A DNA stretch of 64,000 bases from Owenia fusiformis (GCA_903813345.2 CAIIXF020000008.1:26582822-26646821), one strand, 5' to 3'; positions 46,921 to 59,493 are shown, counted from the first letter of the stretch. The notes: a model not told the origin generated them from the letters alone. A program made the numbers and translations.

Positions 46921-47323
46921 TAGGTTTGGAATGTTTTGTCATAGATCATAATATATCCTCTATTTATAAAATTAAAGGCAGAGCTATGCATGAATGATAT
47001 AGATATGACAATGTAAGCTTAATTTAGCTTTCATAAAAAGCATCACTTGATCAAAATAAGGTACTATTTTGTGTAAAGAACCCCACACAAAAGGCTGTCT
47101 CTACATTTCTTGGTATTCTACCTCTTTAACATACAGTGTAGCTCAATCCTAATGAATTTATTCTCTAGTATAATAGTATTTGTGACACTAACTTTTTTAT
47201 TTCATTTAAGAAAACATATTAGGTTTGGAATGTTTTGAACATTAAAAATCACTTCATATTTGTTAGAGTCACAACTTAAACGGTTAATATTCATTAAGGT
47301 GACATCTATATTTAGATGTCACA
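46915..47323. other. Non-coding segment bounded by a 20-bp duplication, plus a hairpin
   Basis: CATATTAGGTTTGGAATGTT occurs at about 46916 and again at about 47215. The 280 bases between have no coding content, so they may be a retroposed insertion with a long target duplication, or a deletion scar. At 47300-47323 GTGACATCTA and TAGATGTCAC form a perfect 10-bp stem with a TATT loop. Confidence 0.5.
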
Positions 47324-47369
47324 ATTCAGTCTCTATAAGTGCAGCTTCAGGACAGGAGGTGTTATAGAA

Positions 47370-47676
47370 ATGGCTACTGAAGAAGTGTTGAATAAGTTTT
47401 TTAAGAAGATAGAACAGAAATTAGAACATTTCTCTGAAAGTATAAATATAACCACAACACAACAGGAGGAATTAGCAACAAAAGTTGCGGAATTACAAGT
47501 TAAAGATGGATCTTATTCTGTAGCAGCTAAAGCAACAATAGGCCAGAGCAGCTCAGGATCTCCTGGGAGAGATCGCCAGGCAGGTATCTGTTCAATGTTT
47601 GATTATAAGGACATTCCTACAGATTGTATACAAGAACATTTTCGAAGTGTTCAGGACAGTTTGTCAAAAGTATGCC
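47370..47676 (+). pseudogene. N-terminal part of an ORF, cut by an LTR insertion
   Basis: ATG at 47370 opens MATEEVLNKFFKKIEQKLEH with a coiled-coil start, then a Ser/Gly-rich linker and DYKDIPTDCIQEHF with VQDSLSKV. It looks like the start of a gag-like ORF1, possibly of a DIRS-type element, and is interrupted near 47676 where an LTR begins. The family is not certain. Confidence 0.4.
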
Positions 47677-49398
47677 TGTCATGATATGTCCAATACATAA
47701 GTGCTCACTCTGTAGTTCCAGAGTTTATTTACTGTACTTTTCTTTCAGTATAGAACGCCATCTATTAGACGGAAATTTAAAACCAGTACTACTTTTGTCG
47801 ATCTTATTTATTGAATAAGAGTCATATAACATGGTGTCAGTTTAAAAACTGGATTATACCGTTAAATCGGAAGGTCTATAGATCATTTTCAGCTAAGTGT
47901 GAATTTTCCTGAATGTAGGAGTCATGAGTATTCTGTGTTAAAAGGCTTGCTTCGTGTTAACCGGAAGTGCTGAAACCAGAAATTTCGCCCTAATTCTTCA
48001 TGAGATAATATACTACTTCGTGTGACTGTATAGCTACGAGCTACTTACATATTGTATCTGTGTGATATTATTGACGCTGATATCTCTGTGATATTGAAGC
48101 TGTTATCTGTGTGATATTATTGATGATGATATCTGTGTGATATTGATGCTGTTATTTGTGTGATAAAATTGCAAAATTCAACCCACCAGAGAATTTCCGA
48201 TTCGAGGAGCCTAATGACTGGCCAGATTGGAAAGATAGATATCAGAGATTTCGTCTCGCCACAAAGCTTCACCTCACAGGACAATGAAGTCCAAGTTTCT
48301 GCCCTAATTTATGCAATGGGTCATGAAGCAGAAAAGATTTACCGTATGTTACATTTTCCACCTGTAGTGGGACCTCCGTTGGAGGGTGAGGTAATAGATC
48401 TACGTAGTTTTGACCGTGTGTTACAACAGTTTCATAACTATTTTGTTCCGAAACTGGTTGTCATGTATTTTGATTGTGCTTTGCACAACCCACTGATTGT
48501 GTCATCATAGATGGCGTTACTGTACAGCCTTGTTCTGAGCTATAAATAAAAGATGAAACAACATTTAAATTATTCTCTATTGTTTATTACTCATTTCCAC
48601 ATAATTAGTTATCTAAGGATAAAACACTGGTGTTTGACAAACGCTGTCAACGTGAAGGCGAAAGCTGTGAGTCATTTATTCGTGATCTATTATCATCTTA
48701 GCGACAAATGTAACTTTACAGATAGAGATCATCGTTTGCATACCAGACTGATAAATGGACTTCGTGACACAAGACTAGCTTTGGAGTTGCAGGCAAAAGA
48801 TTTACCTCTACAGAAATGCATCCAATGTATACATAATCATGAAATGGTGTATAGCAAGGGGAAATTGAATGCTGATTATATTCAAGAAGATCAGTGTGTT
48901 GATCATGTGAAATTTGATAAAAATAAATCTAAATCTAACAAACCCTGTGGGAAGTGTGGTAGGAATCATGAAGTACAAAAATGGCCAGCATATGGCAAAA
49001 AGTGCTATAATTGTAAAAACATGAATCATTTCAGTACAATGTGCCTCCAAGAAAAGAAAAGTGACAAAAATCCCCAAAAATCTGAGCAAGCTGAGAAAAT
49101 TATTCGTGAAGTTGTTTATGTTCAATCACCACCTGTGGTAGACAAGATAAAAGAACAGACACCCTGGTGTGCGCCCATTGTTGTTGTACCGCGCAAAGCG
49201 GAAAAAGGGGTTAGAATGTGTGGGGATTTCCAGAAGTTCAACAAGAACATAAAATGTGAGAGATTTATGATGCCCACAACGGATTCTGTATTGACTAAAC
49301 TCGCCGACTGTACTGTTTTCTCAAATTTGGATGTCAGTGGGTGTTTTCATCAATTTAGACTCACCGAACAAAGTCAGTTACTTACAACTTTTATCTGA
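47677..49398 (+). mobile_element. Ty3/gypsy LTR element fossil (copy A)
   Basis: A candidate LTR spans about 47677-47831 (TGTCATGATATG ... ATATAACA), and TGGTGTCAG just after it fits a primer-binding site. Gag pieces lie at about 48160-49000, and a CCHC knuckle (CYNCKNMNHFSTMC) at about 49000-49040. An RT start, with PWCAPIVVVPRKAEKGVRMC and FSNLDVSGCFHQFRL, lies at about 49150-49380. The rest of pol and the 3' LTR are absent. The copy is broken in several places and old. It was inserted into the ORF at 47370. Confidence 0.75.
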
Positions 49399-49419
49399 TG
49401 CAATCCTTCAACCTTGTAG

Positions 49420-50890
49420 GACTTGTAGTTCAAAATGACTTATCAGAATATTGGACCACAGATGAGGTTAATCAAACCCCTTTCTTCTCAAAAGAAACAG
49501 ATACTGACTTTTGATGTTGTCAATGATGTTGACAATGAAAAACTTAATCTTAGGGGTCAGGAAGCCCACAATCCTCTATATAAATGTGGATCACTCTACA
49601 AAAACATTGTTTATAGCTTCCCAGTGCCTATGTGCCATCTGAACATTTATCACTTGATGAGGGAATGCTTCCCTGGAGAGGTAATCTCTTGTTTAAAGTA
49701 TACAATCCTGACAAGCCCAAGAAATATGGCATCAAGGCTTACGAAATATGCGGCCATGACCATCAAAGGGATATGCAACAAACTTTAAATTGAACACTGG
49801 GAAATCAAACAGAATTCCATCAGAATTTGGACTTACTTATGACCTTGTAATGGATATGATGTCTGGGTATTTCAATAAGGGATACAAACTTTTCATAGAC
49901 AACTATTATTCCTCTCCAAGACTTTTATGGGACTTGGAAAAATTAAATGTTGGCGTCAAGGGTACACTTAGAGCCAACTGAAAGGGAGTACCACAATCAA
50001 TAAAGGATAAACCATGTAAAGTCAAGGGTGATAAATGTACAATGCATAATAACAATCTGATGATTATTATGAAATTCTATAATCTCAAGATTCATGTTAT
50101 ACATGCGGTACATGTTATCAGCACACTGCATCGTAGTAATGATGTAGCAACTGGAAAAAGAAATCAAAAATGCAAGACCCCATTAAGCATATACGTCCAG
50201 TGGACTATAGGTCAAGAGTTTGTAAACTACCTGCATGCCCCTAAGTAATTTGGATGTATTCTCAGTGGAGTGAAATGGAATCATTTAATCAGCTGTGAAC
50301 TGTAAATCCCTTAGGAGAGCATCTGGCCAATGGGGACAAGAAAGTGTTAGATTACATCACAAGATATCTACTGAGAACAATTAAAAAACAATGAAAATAA
50401 AGGACAGATTTGACCATGATCATAAAATTATATTTGCATTGGCATATACACCAAAGATTGCAATCATGACCACAGGCACAGCATCATCATGGATCTCTGC
50501 TCTCAATCAGGAGAGACAAGTGATATATTTTTTGCATTATTGTGATGTGCGAGAATGTGTTTTTTTGTGTTCGCACTGACAATTCTAATATCATAGCAAC
50601 CTCACTCCAGATTGCAATATTGGGAAATTCCATGATACTGAAACACAAAGTAATCACCTGACTCAAGTGCTTCTAAGATTTTGGCGCATTGTGTAACAAC
50701 ATTTCTATGAGTTCAAGGCTACATCATTGCTCCGCCAAGTCCTCCCATGAGAAAATAGGGGAAGAAATGTTGAAAAATTAGCTTATAGAGGGAGTTCAAA
50801 CAGAAACAAATCCTTCAACAACATTGTTAGGTCTAATGCCTCGAAATATCATCATTTTAGTGGATCTTAAGAGTCTAGCTTACTGCTTTG
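49420..50890 (+). mobile_element. piggyBac-type transposase relic
   Basis: Plus-strand pieces read in order: LSLDEGMLPWRGNLLFKVYN followed by PDKPKKYGIKAYEICG (first catalytic Asp region of DDE_Tnp_1_7), then VMDMMSGYFNKGYKLFIDNY with YSSPRLLWDLEKLNVGVKGT (second Asp in FIDNYY) and a GTLRAN start of the GT-R-NRKG motif. Later pieces up to about 50890 are weaker. Numerous stops and frame changes show the gene is dead. TTAA termini were not identified. Confidence 0.7.
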
Positions 50891-51710
50891 CTGGGTCTAC
50901 TTTGCAAGCATAGAGAAAGTTGGCAACAAAATGAATTGAGTGCTGTAGAAGGTGTTCTATTGTCAGTATGTTTACAGGAACTACTTACATTTCTGCCCCA
51001 AAATATAGTTAAGAACTGTAAGTTCTATTTTATCCAAAAATTAATAATTGAGTTCAATTGGATTAATAGATTGGATTGAGACTCCTCTACCAGCTGTGTG
51101 TTCAATTAATTTTGTAATGTTTTCTAAGTCTTCTGCAGCCAATGTGAATTAAATGACTATTTGTAGGAGGTATAACTCAATGAATAATAAGATGGAGGCA
51201 ATGGAGTCTTCAACTACTTTTGTCAAATTTCATTGGTGGTCAACAACTGGGAACAGAATAGAAATCTTAAAGAAAGGAATGTTGATGAACAATGTTCATT
51301 TTTTGTTAATATGGTATTCATGTGAGATGGTCCTATTTATTGCAGGCTGATAGCTTTATACTGTATGAAATACCAAAGACAGAAGGTCCTTATATGGAGA
51401 GATTGCAAGTCAATAGATATACAAGTATATGAAAATGAACTGATGAATCTTCAACCTGAGTTTGAATACCCTTGTAAACAATATCAGGAAACATCTCAAG
51501 GTATGGTTGAATATAAGGAAGAAGAACCAGAGGAAATATATTATTCAAAATGTATAAACATTGCCAATAATGATGACGGGGATTTTTCACAAATGTAAGG
51601 GGGCTCTCAAAATTAAGGATTCTGTTTATAAGCCATCAGATAAATACAACACACAAGTGTATTTACTTGGGATCGGACACAATGGCTTATATGTGGATTG
51701 ATGAGAGACA
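50890..51710. other. Uncertain stretch with a short acidic open frame
   Basis: An open frame at 51365-51598 plus (MKYQRQKVLIWRDCKSIDIQ, then acidic EYKEEEPEEIYYSK) has some protein-like composition but no domain I know. A short frame at 51180-51260 (EAMESSTTFVKFHW) may be a related piece. Otherwise nothing is recognised. Confidence 0.3.
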
Positions 51711-51711
51711 T

Positions 51712-53420
51712 TCTAACTTTTTCAATTTTGCCAGACCAAAGCCAAATTTCACTTTGTAGTTTTTACCAAAACAGCTGTTTTTCCATCTGCCAAGATATGT
51801 GCCACTTTAAGCCGATCAGAAATTCCATCTGTTATTGTTTGTGGTATTGACATACATGTACCTTCCACACATAAGTTCTGGGAAGAACTACCAAGTAATT
51901 TTGTAACTTTGAACAATATTTTGTTGGTTTTAAGCAGCCTCTCCCTTTTCACATTGCGCGGGGAACTGGGAAGAACAATTCCAAAGTGTTTTACCCATTG
52001 GTGCTTGTTTGCCCAAATCCCATAAGTATGGGATTTCAGAATATAGAGGGTGATTTTATCTGGATTTTAATGCATATTCACATGGCATAGCATATAATTC
52101 CATGTAGTTTTTAATTCAGAAATCTTGCATAAGCCTTTCTAAGTCACATCTCAGGCGCTCAGATTGTTATTTTTATAGAGGTACCCTCAGAAAAATTGTA
52201 TGCAGAAATAAGAAAAAAATGAAGCCAGTCCAGCTAAATTCTAAAGAGAGAGCAGGTCCACACCTAAGTAGAATCAGATAAAAGTCTGTACAGTTAAATG
52301 ATAAAGAGAGTGGTGACATATTTACATTAGTACATAAATTCGACTACGAGTTTTGCAGGGAAAACCTCCATCCTCTTAGTTTGCCCAGACAACCAAAAAC
52401 GCAGAAAATACATAAGACAACAGGGAGATAAAAAGTGCTGCATATGCAGGCCCTCAACAATGGAGGTTGTGAGGGTCATTATACCCTTTTAGGGTTGATA
52501 ATGAACAATCCAACTTTTTCAATTTTGCCAGACCAAAGCAAATTTCACTTTGTAGTTTTTTACCAAAACAGCTGTTTTTCCATCTGCCAAGATATGTGCC
52601 ACTTTAAGCCGATCAGAAATTCCATCTGTTATTGTTTGTGGTATTGACATACATGTACCTTCCACACATAAGTTCTGGGAAGAACTACCAAGTAATTTTG
52701 TAACTTTGAACAATATTTTGTTGGTTTTAAGCAGCCTCTCCCTTTTCACATTGCGCGGGGAACTGGGAAGAACAATTCCAAAGTGTTTTGCCCATTGGTG
52801 CTTGTTTGCCCAAATCCCATAAGTATGGGATTTCAGAATAAAGAGGGTGATTTTATCTGGATTTTAATGCATATTCACATGGCATAGCATATAATTCCAT
52901 GTAGTTTTTAATTCAGAAATCTTGCATAAGCCTTTCTAAGTCACATCTCAGGCGCTCAGATTGTTATTTTTATAGAGGTACCCTCAGAAAAATTGTATGC
53001 AGAAATAAGAAAAAAATGAAGCCAGTCCAGCTAAATTCTAAAGAGAGAGCAGGTCCACACCTAAGTAGAATCAGATAAAAGTCTGTACAGTTAAATGATA
53101 AAGAGAGTGGTGACATATTTACATTAGTACATAAATTCGACTACGAGTTTTGCAGGGAAAACCTCCATCCTCTTAGTTTGCCCAGACAACCAAAAACGCA
53201 GAAAATACATAAGACAACAGGGAGATAAAAAGTGCTGCATATGCAGGCCCTCAACAATGGAGGTTGTGAGGGTCATTATACCCTTTTAGGGTTGATAATG
53301 AACAATCCAACTTTTTCAATTTTGCCAGACCAAAGCAAATTTCACTTTGTAGTTTTTTACCGAAACAACTGTTTTTCCATCTGTCAAGATATGTGTCACT
53401 GTAAGCAGATCAGAAATTCC
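51712..53420. repeat. 797-bp tandem duplication, two copies plus a partial third
   Basis: TTCAATTTTGCCAGACCAAA occurs at 51721, 52518 and 53315, an exact 797-base period. The first and second copies differ by only a handful of bases (for example an extra C near 51735 and a T missing from a T run). The third stops matching near 53420. Overlap of about 110 bases at the ends suggests unequal exchange between flanking repeats. No gene is evident, and short frames inside are repeated with the unit. Confidence 0.9.
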
Positions 53421-53599
53421 ATGTTTAATTGCTCATTGGGTTGCCATACTGTAATGATAGGTATCAATTGGTTGTGCCAAGTATTGTGTTATAAATTGTG
53501 TTACCTATAGTGCATTATCCTATAATATAACCGGAAGTTGCATAAGACACATAATGGCTGTTTAGTTCAGTACATGGTACTGCAGGTAAAACCCTTAAA

Positions 53600-54897
53600 T
53601 ATCACAGTAATCCTCGTCATGGACATTAAAACTATTATGCCCCCTCCTAGAATGGAGTTTGCCGGGATGTAGAAAGAAGTTGGAGGACATTTATACGCAG
53701 CTTTGATTGGTATTTAGCCGTGGTTGGTGATATTGGAGATAGCCAGAAAATAGGACTTTTGATAAATGCAGCTGGACCAAAAGCTGCTCAAATCTATGAA
53801 ACTTTCAAGTATGTTGAAGGTAAGGATAAGACTAAATATCAATGTATTCGTAACAAATTTGAGAAATATTGTATTCCGAAGATAAAAGTAACATACAAAC
53901 GTTTTGTGTTCAGGTCAAGATGCAAGTCTGATGGCGAATCTCTTGATGATTTCCTGGTTGACTTAAAATCCAAAATCCAAAAATGTAATTATAAGGATCA
54001 AGAACTCTCTAATCTTAGAGATTGGATTGTCATTGGAATAAATAAAGAGACTTCAGGAAAGCCTACTTCGAGAAACAGAATTAACCGAGCTGAAAGCCAT
54101 AGAAATCTGTCGAAGTTCCGAAATGGTTCAACAACAGATGAAATCTTTTGCGAGTGGATTGTCATCCAGTAGTCATACAAATCCGACCGCTGTGAGTCAA
54201 GTGAAAATGATAAAGAACTGTCACTTCTGTATGAAATCACACAAAATAAAAAAATGCCCTGCGTCATATTTGTGGCTGCAAGGGACACTTCGCCAAATAA
54301 AGACGCTGTGCCAATAGCTCGTCAAAAGACTTAAGGTCCAGAAGGAAAAGTCATGGTCGTCGTACAGGTCGTAAAAATGGTAAAGTTCATCAGATTGACT
54401 ATGATTCTTCTGAATACTCCAGTGACGATTCCGGTGAATTCTATATTGCAGGAACAGTTGGTGTATTGAATCCTCATGATATGTCCGACGATGAAAATAC
54501 GCTGAACAACGCCACATGTACAACTCCAGATACAACTTCAGAGGCCATAATAATGCCTAATATCAGTGGTGTGTCCTTGAATGCACAAAATATATCCAAT
54601 GTGAATTCTAGTGTAAATGTTGTAAGGTCAGCTGGTCCAGTGTCCAATGATCACAATGTGTGTTGCAAATTGGACACTGGAGCCAAGGCCAACCTACTAT
54701 CTCGTAAAGATCACGATAGTTTGAAGTACAAACCCAAGATACATAAGAAATGTGTAAAACGTTTTGATTATAATGGGTGTAAAATCTCTAATACTGGTGT
54801 ATGTATTGCACAGGTTGTTCTCAAGGGAAAGAGTTACAATGTAATGTTTGTTGTTGTTGTTGACAAAGGGGACTCATTATTACCCTTGAAAAGTTGA
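53600..54897 (+). mobile_element. Ty3/gypsy fossil (copy B): gag and protease region
   Basis: Gag pieces occur at about 53640-54160 (IGLLINAAGPKAAQIYETF, and KYCIPKIKVTYKRFVF with SLDDFLVDLKSKIQKC). A zinc-knuckle area lies near 54210-54310, and a retropepsin at about 54650-54890 has LDTGAKANLLSRKDH. The RT and integrase are absent, and the copy ends where a LINE tail begins. It is old and broken in several places, and is a different lineage member from copy A. Confidence 0.75.
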
Positions 54898-54898
54898 A

Positions 54899-56155
54899 CA
54901 TGGTATAATAAATATAAAATTGAAAAATTGAATTGAAAGTGGATTCAACATGTATTAATAAAAGCTAACTATGGACACATAATATACAGCCTTAAACAAT
55001 TTAGAATAAGTTGGATTACTGATTGAAATTGAAATTATCGCCCATAGACTTTTTTCAAAAACTTTATCTTCTGCAATGGAAGCCAAATTCCTCAACACAG
55101 CTATTATACTGATGCTGTGCCACAAACTAAATGAATCTGTTAGGGAAGTTAACGCCATGTTTGAATCATTGACAAAGTCGGTTTGACCTAGATGTGAATA
55201 AGAACCTGGGGGATATAACCAACAGGATTGAAACAGGTAAAAATCTTGTGAAGTCTGACTGGCTGAATTATGTCAAGAAGTCATTAGATAATCTTGGTAT
55301 GGCAAACATTTGGTTAAATCCTAGTAGTTCGTATTTTTCAAAATTTGTTAAAACTAAGGCTAGAAGACCAGTTGAGGCAATCATGTGAAAATGATGTAAG
55401 TAATAGTAACATAGGTTTTAATTATAGAATTTTAAAAACAGAATTCAAGTTTGAAGACTACTTATTTGCACTGCCTCAAAAATATAGAGTAATTTTTATC
55501 AAACAAAGAATGACCAACACAAAATTACCTATTGAGAGGGGTAGGTATAGAAATGTGAAGAAATAGAAGATTTTGTGAACTATGTAATAACAATTCATTA
55601 GGAGATGAATTTAATTTTATATTAGAATGTAAGTCTGTTAAAAGCATTAGAAAACAATATTTACCCCAATATTTTTGTAAAAACATTAGTACTTTTAAAT
55701 ATGCCAAGCTGTTACAATCTGATAGTAAAGTGTTGTTAGCATTGTGTGAGTTTCTAAATGAGGCTGGGAAGCAATTGTAAATATGTTTGTTATGAAATAC
55801 TTAATTGTTATATACTTATTTATTGTATGTACCTTTGCCCAATACCCTTTATTTGGGTGATGGTATAATACATAAAATTGAAAATTGAATTGAAAATAGA
55901 TTCAACATGTATTAATAAAAGCTAACTATTTCATAGAACTATGGACACATAATATACAGCCTTAAACAATCTAGAATAAGTTGAATTACTGATTGGAATT
56001 TAAATTATCGCCCATAGACTTTTTTCAAAAACTTTATCTTCTGCAATGGAAGCCAAATTCCTCAACACAGCTATTATACTGATGCTGTGCCACAAACTAA
56101 ATGAATCTGTTAGGGAAGTGAACGCCATGTTTGAATCATTGGCAAAGTCGACTCC
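54899..56155 (+). repeat. Pair of 260-bp repeats, each preceded by a LINE-type A/T tail
   Basis: The block from about 54899 to 55178 (ATGGTATAATA, AAATTGAA runs, then GGATTCAACATGTATTAATA ... TTGACAAAGTCG) recurs at about 55858-56149 with a few percent divergence and one small indel. Each copy starts with the same simple tail (AAATTGAA-type) that ends the LINE fragment between them. The unit ends with a frame such as MEAKFLNTAIILMLCHKLNE, which continues after the second copy into another LINE's ORF1. A tandem duplication or a LINE-mediated 3' transduction could explain it. Confidence 0.65.
55186..55890 (+). mobile_element. LINE 3' fragment
   Basis: Pieces NKNLGDITNRIETGKNLVKS, KFEDYLFALPQKYRVIFIKQ and LPIERGRYRNV, then CELCNNNSLGDEFNFILECK, match the C-terminal, Cys-containing end of CR1-type ORF2 proteins. 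It ends with FLNEAGKQL and a stop at about 55780, followed by about 100 bases and an AAATTGAAAATTGAATTGAA tail. The copy is strongly 5'-truncated and has a few breaks. Confidence 0.7.
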
Positions 56156-56950
56156 CACTGTTTCCTATCACTAATGTTATGAACAATTCGGAAGGTACAA
56201 CACAGTAGATCACAATGTATTCTATGATCAGTCTCATCTTAATGATGCTTGTGTATCAAAGCTTGGGTCATTTCTCTACCTGGAACCTGTGAATCCCCCA
56301 CAGAATCTACACCTCAAGTCTCTGACACAACTCAAACTGCAGTTTCAAACTCAACTGCCAGTATCCAACCCTCATATTCTATACGGTGATAATGTTGATG
56401 CGCTAAGAACCACTTCCAATATTCTTAGCCTCAAATGCAATTACCAGTCAATTATCCAATTCAATGATTCATTTAATGCATCTCCTGATAATGAAATTAG
56501 TATCCTAAGCACAAATATGCGTAGCTATCTAGCAAATCAATGGAAACTAGAGGACATGCTGAATAACATCAACAAACCCTTCTCAGTAATTGCTTGTACT
56601 GAGACATCGTTAAAATAAGCACAATGAACCATTAGTGTATCTAAGTAATTATAATGCTGAATTTGAAAGTAGAGTCGACAAGACTGGCAGAGGTGTATCA
56701 CTATTCATTCTCAAAAACAAAGTACAAGCGTAGAGATGATCTTGTATTTACAAGCCACCAAATACAAAACTAAATGACTTCAATTCTGATCTAAATCAAC
56801 TTTTAGGCAAAGTCTCTAAAGAGAATAAAACTGCCTACATATTAGGAGATTTCAACATAGATATCTTAAAATCAGGATTTTATTAATCTACTTTATTCAT
56901 TCAACTTTACTCCCCTTATATATAAACCTACACATTTAACTCATACCTAT
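56060..56950 (+). mobile_element. LINE ORF1 end and endonuclease fragment
   Basis: YDQSHLNDACVSKLGSFLYL (about 56222-56280) is the final SGNH block of an esterase-type ORF1. Then an endonuclease domain starts: ISILSTNMRSYLANQWKLED, FSVIACTETSL, later AYILGDFNIDILKSG and FTPLIYKPTHLTHTYA (up to about 56955). This is the same gene order as the LINE at 44.5 kb but from a different copy. It has multiple stops and no RT. Confidence 0.7.
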
Positions 56951-56959
56951 GCCTAAGGT

Positions 56960-57830
56960 CAATTTATTTGTTCGTCACAATAGGTGGGCGATTACAAGGA
57001 TTCTGTGCAAATTGATGGGTATGGGCAACAAGGCTCTGACTGAAAGTTGTTATTAATGGTGAAACGAAATCAAAACTAAAGAGAAGTGTTACTGAATATT
57101 CGATAATGTTGCAATTAAATGCATGTATGGTAAATGATTTATCAAATATAATTGAAGCTTTAAATTGGAGTAAATAATTAAAATGAGTGATAAATGGATT
57201 GGTTTTGTCCTGTAAAAAGACTTGGCTATCAATTTTTAATTTTTTCTTCAACATGTATTGTAATGACTTCAGTATGAATGAAATGTCCCTTGGTCTTCTG
57301 GTCTTGGATTGTGATATTCGTTCATGAATGGCGGGGGGAAAGGGGGTATTAGACATTGTTTCTTTTCATGTTTTTCTTGACTGGTATGCACTTAGAATTT
57401 GCTTTTTCTTGTTAAGTTACATTATTTAGATGTAGCAAATCACGTCACAACTGTTATAAAATGGCAAATACTTTAGGTGCAGGTGCACAACCTAACACCA
57501 GTCATGATATGAGAGAATTTCCAATTTTCAATCTGAGTGTCATCTGCCATCATCATCTTCACATATTAGGAGGAGAGTGGGGACAGTGGTTATAAAGGAT
57601 TTGATGTCAGTAGTCAAGCTCGGTTGCAAGACGAGTTGATTGTTAACTTACCTTTGAAATGAGTTAGTGAAGGATGGCGTTGTAAATATTAATGGATAGA
57701 AAATAAACATTATATTCATAATGTATTTTATCGTGATATTGTGGAGTCTAGCCTTCAAGGTTGTTTTTAAATGTTTTAATCTCCCGCTGGAAGTAGGACA
57801 CAGGCCAAGAACCAATCAGCTAAGGGCCCG
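56960..57830. other. No gene seen
   Basis: Short frames on the minus strand (57356-56964) have no recognisable domain. The region is AT-rich with one G run at about 57331-57345. Confidence 0.4.
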
Positions 57831-57928
57831 TGCGGATCAGCCAATTAGAGCTCGAGGAAGTTCTTTGAAGACAAGATAGCGTCCTTTTAACTCGAAGTAA
57901 AGTTTTATGATTATTCTCCGCACGTTTT

Positions 57929-58680
57929 TACACTTTTGGAACAAACAAACTGTAGGTAAGCATAAACGTTGATTACCCTTACGATCAAACATGTAACACG
58001 CATGTTGATGCAAATTTTCGATGGTAATGTAGGCAGATCGGGAAAGTTATGAGAAGAAATAAATTCACACTCTGAAAATTTCGCCATGATTGACCTAATT
58101 CTAGTGAGTTTTTTCGAAAGTTTGGCTGCAAGTTTGAGTCGTTTAGGGCCGTGGTGGAGAATAATATGAAGGTCATTCGGGAAAGACATAATTCCTATTA
58201 TAGAAATATGCCAATTGATCAAGGATATCTAATCTAACTAAGTAATTCAGCGTTGAATTTGAGGGTTGGTCGTTTCTATTTTTCTGGGAAGTTGAGATGA
58301 ACTTCTTCCCCCTGGTTTTTTCTTTTCCGGTTAGTCGCAATAATAAGCTTTTCAGTTAACATGATAGACTTTAAACATAACAGTTAGGTCTTGGGTGCAT
58401 GGTTATAATCATTCAGTTTAAAGTGGGAAATTCATCAACTGAAAAGCAAATTCTACATAAGCAAGGTTTGACACGAGACAAAAGCGTTATAGTGAAGCGG
58501 GCATTGGCCAATTGTAGGTTGTCAACCTTCTCATAAAATAGATGGCTTTTTACACTTTTGGAACAAACTGTAGGTAAGCATAAACTTTGATTACCCTTAC
58601 AATCAAACATGTAACACGCGTGTTGATGCAAACTTTCGATGGTAATGTAGGCGGATCGGGATAGTTATGAGAAGAAATTC
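57929..58680 (+). repeat. Duplicated leader exon with donor site
   Basis: About 125 bases from 57929 (TACACTTTTGGAACAAAC ... AAGTTATGAGAAGAAAT) recur from about 58551 in the same orientation with several substitutions. Each copy has AACTGTAGGTAAGCATAAAC, a consensus splice donor. They look like alternative or duplicated 5' untranslated exons of the spliced ORF that begins at 58869. The sequence before the first copy (57845-57925) has a promoter-like AAAGTTTTATGATTATTCTC. Confidence 0.6.
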
Positions 58681-58868
58681 ATGTTCATCATTCATGTTTC
58701 AAAATATTTGTTTTCGTGTCATTTCTAGACGGGAAGGCGGTGCTGTGATGTTTTTAAGGGAATGAAACAATAAATAAGATGCTCCGCTGTGTTTTTGTAA
58801 AGTTGAACATGTTAAACCATTTACGACATGGGCCTAAGTTTTAATAAAAAATAAAATGATTTTTGCAG

Positions 58869-59493
58869 TGAAGCTTGGCAATGAGTACTCCTAGCGTGCT
58901 GTTGTTGGGGCACAGCCTGGTAAAGAGGGTTGAGGTACCCAGTGATTCATTCTCTGAAGAAACGTTGAAGAAATGCCCACCATCATTGGATTTAAATGAG
59001 AACCAATGCTTCTTAACATATGAAGGAGTGCTAGGGGGAGATTTTAAAAAGTTGAATGAAAGTGCTATTTGGAAATCCATGAATAATTTTGATGTTGTAG
59101 TTGCTCAGATAGCTGGTAATGAGATTGACAATTTTGCAATGTCAGAAGAGAGAATAACTGAGGTGTTCCAAGAGACTATAGACATGATACATAGGATATG
59201 GCGGCGAGTAGCTAAAGTGGTCCTGTTCAAGTTGTTTTATAGACGAATGTCTCTGGCACATTCTTTAAGAATACGATCTCTGGAGCAGCAAGTGAGTTAT
59301 AACAACAATGTTGACAGAGTAAATAGGAGGTTAGCTCAGGTGCTAGATCATTTAACAGGTACCTATCTTTGGAGGACAAAGGGACAGGTGATGAATGGCC
59401 TCGACATGTTAGGAGAGGATGGTACCCATTTTAACAAAGATGGGCACTATAAATACTGGAGATCATTGAGGGGAGCAGTGCATGGCCTACCAA
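58869..59493 (+). CDS. SGNH-hydrolase-like exon within the DIRS-like unit
   Basis: An acceptor, GATTTTTGCAG, precedes 58869; ATG is at 58881 and a CAA/GTAAGT donor ends the exon at 59493/59494. The 204-codon frame is intact. Block I is LLLGHSLVKR (GHS in place of GDS), the Asn-bearing block is IAGNEIDN, and the last block is DGTHFNKDGHYKYW with the Asp and His of the triad. SGNH hydrolases are known as accessory domains in some Ngaro/DIRS-type elements and in CR1/L2 LINEs. A host gene that shares this family is the alternative. Its splice signals on both sides are unusually well preserved compared with its surroundings. Confidence 0.6.
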
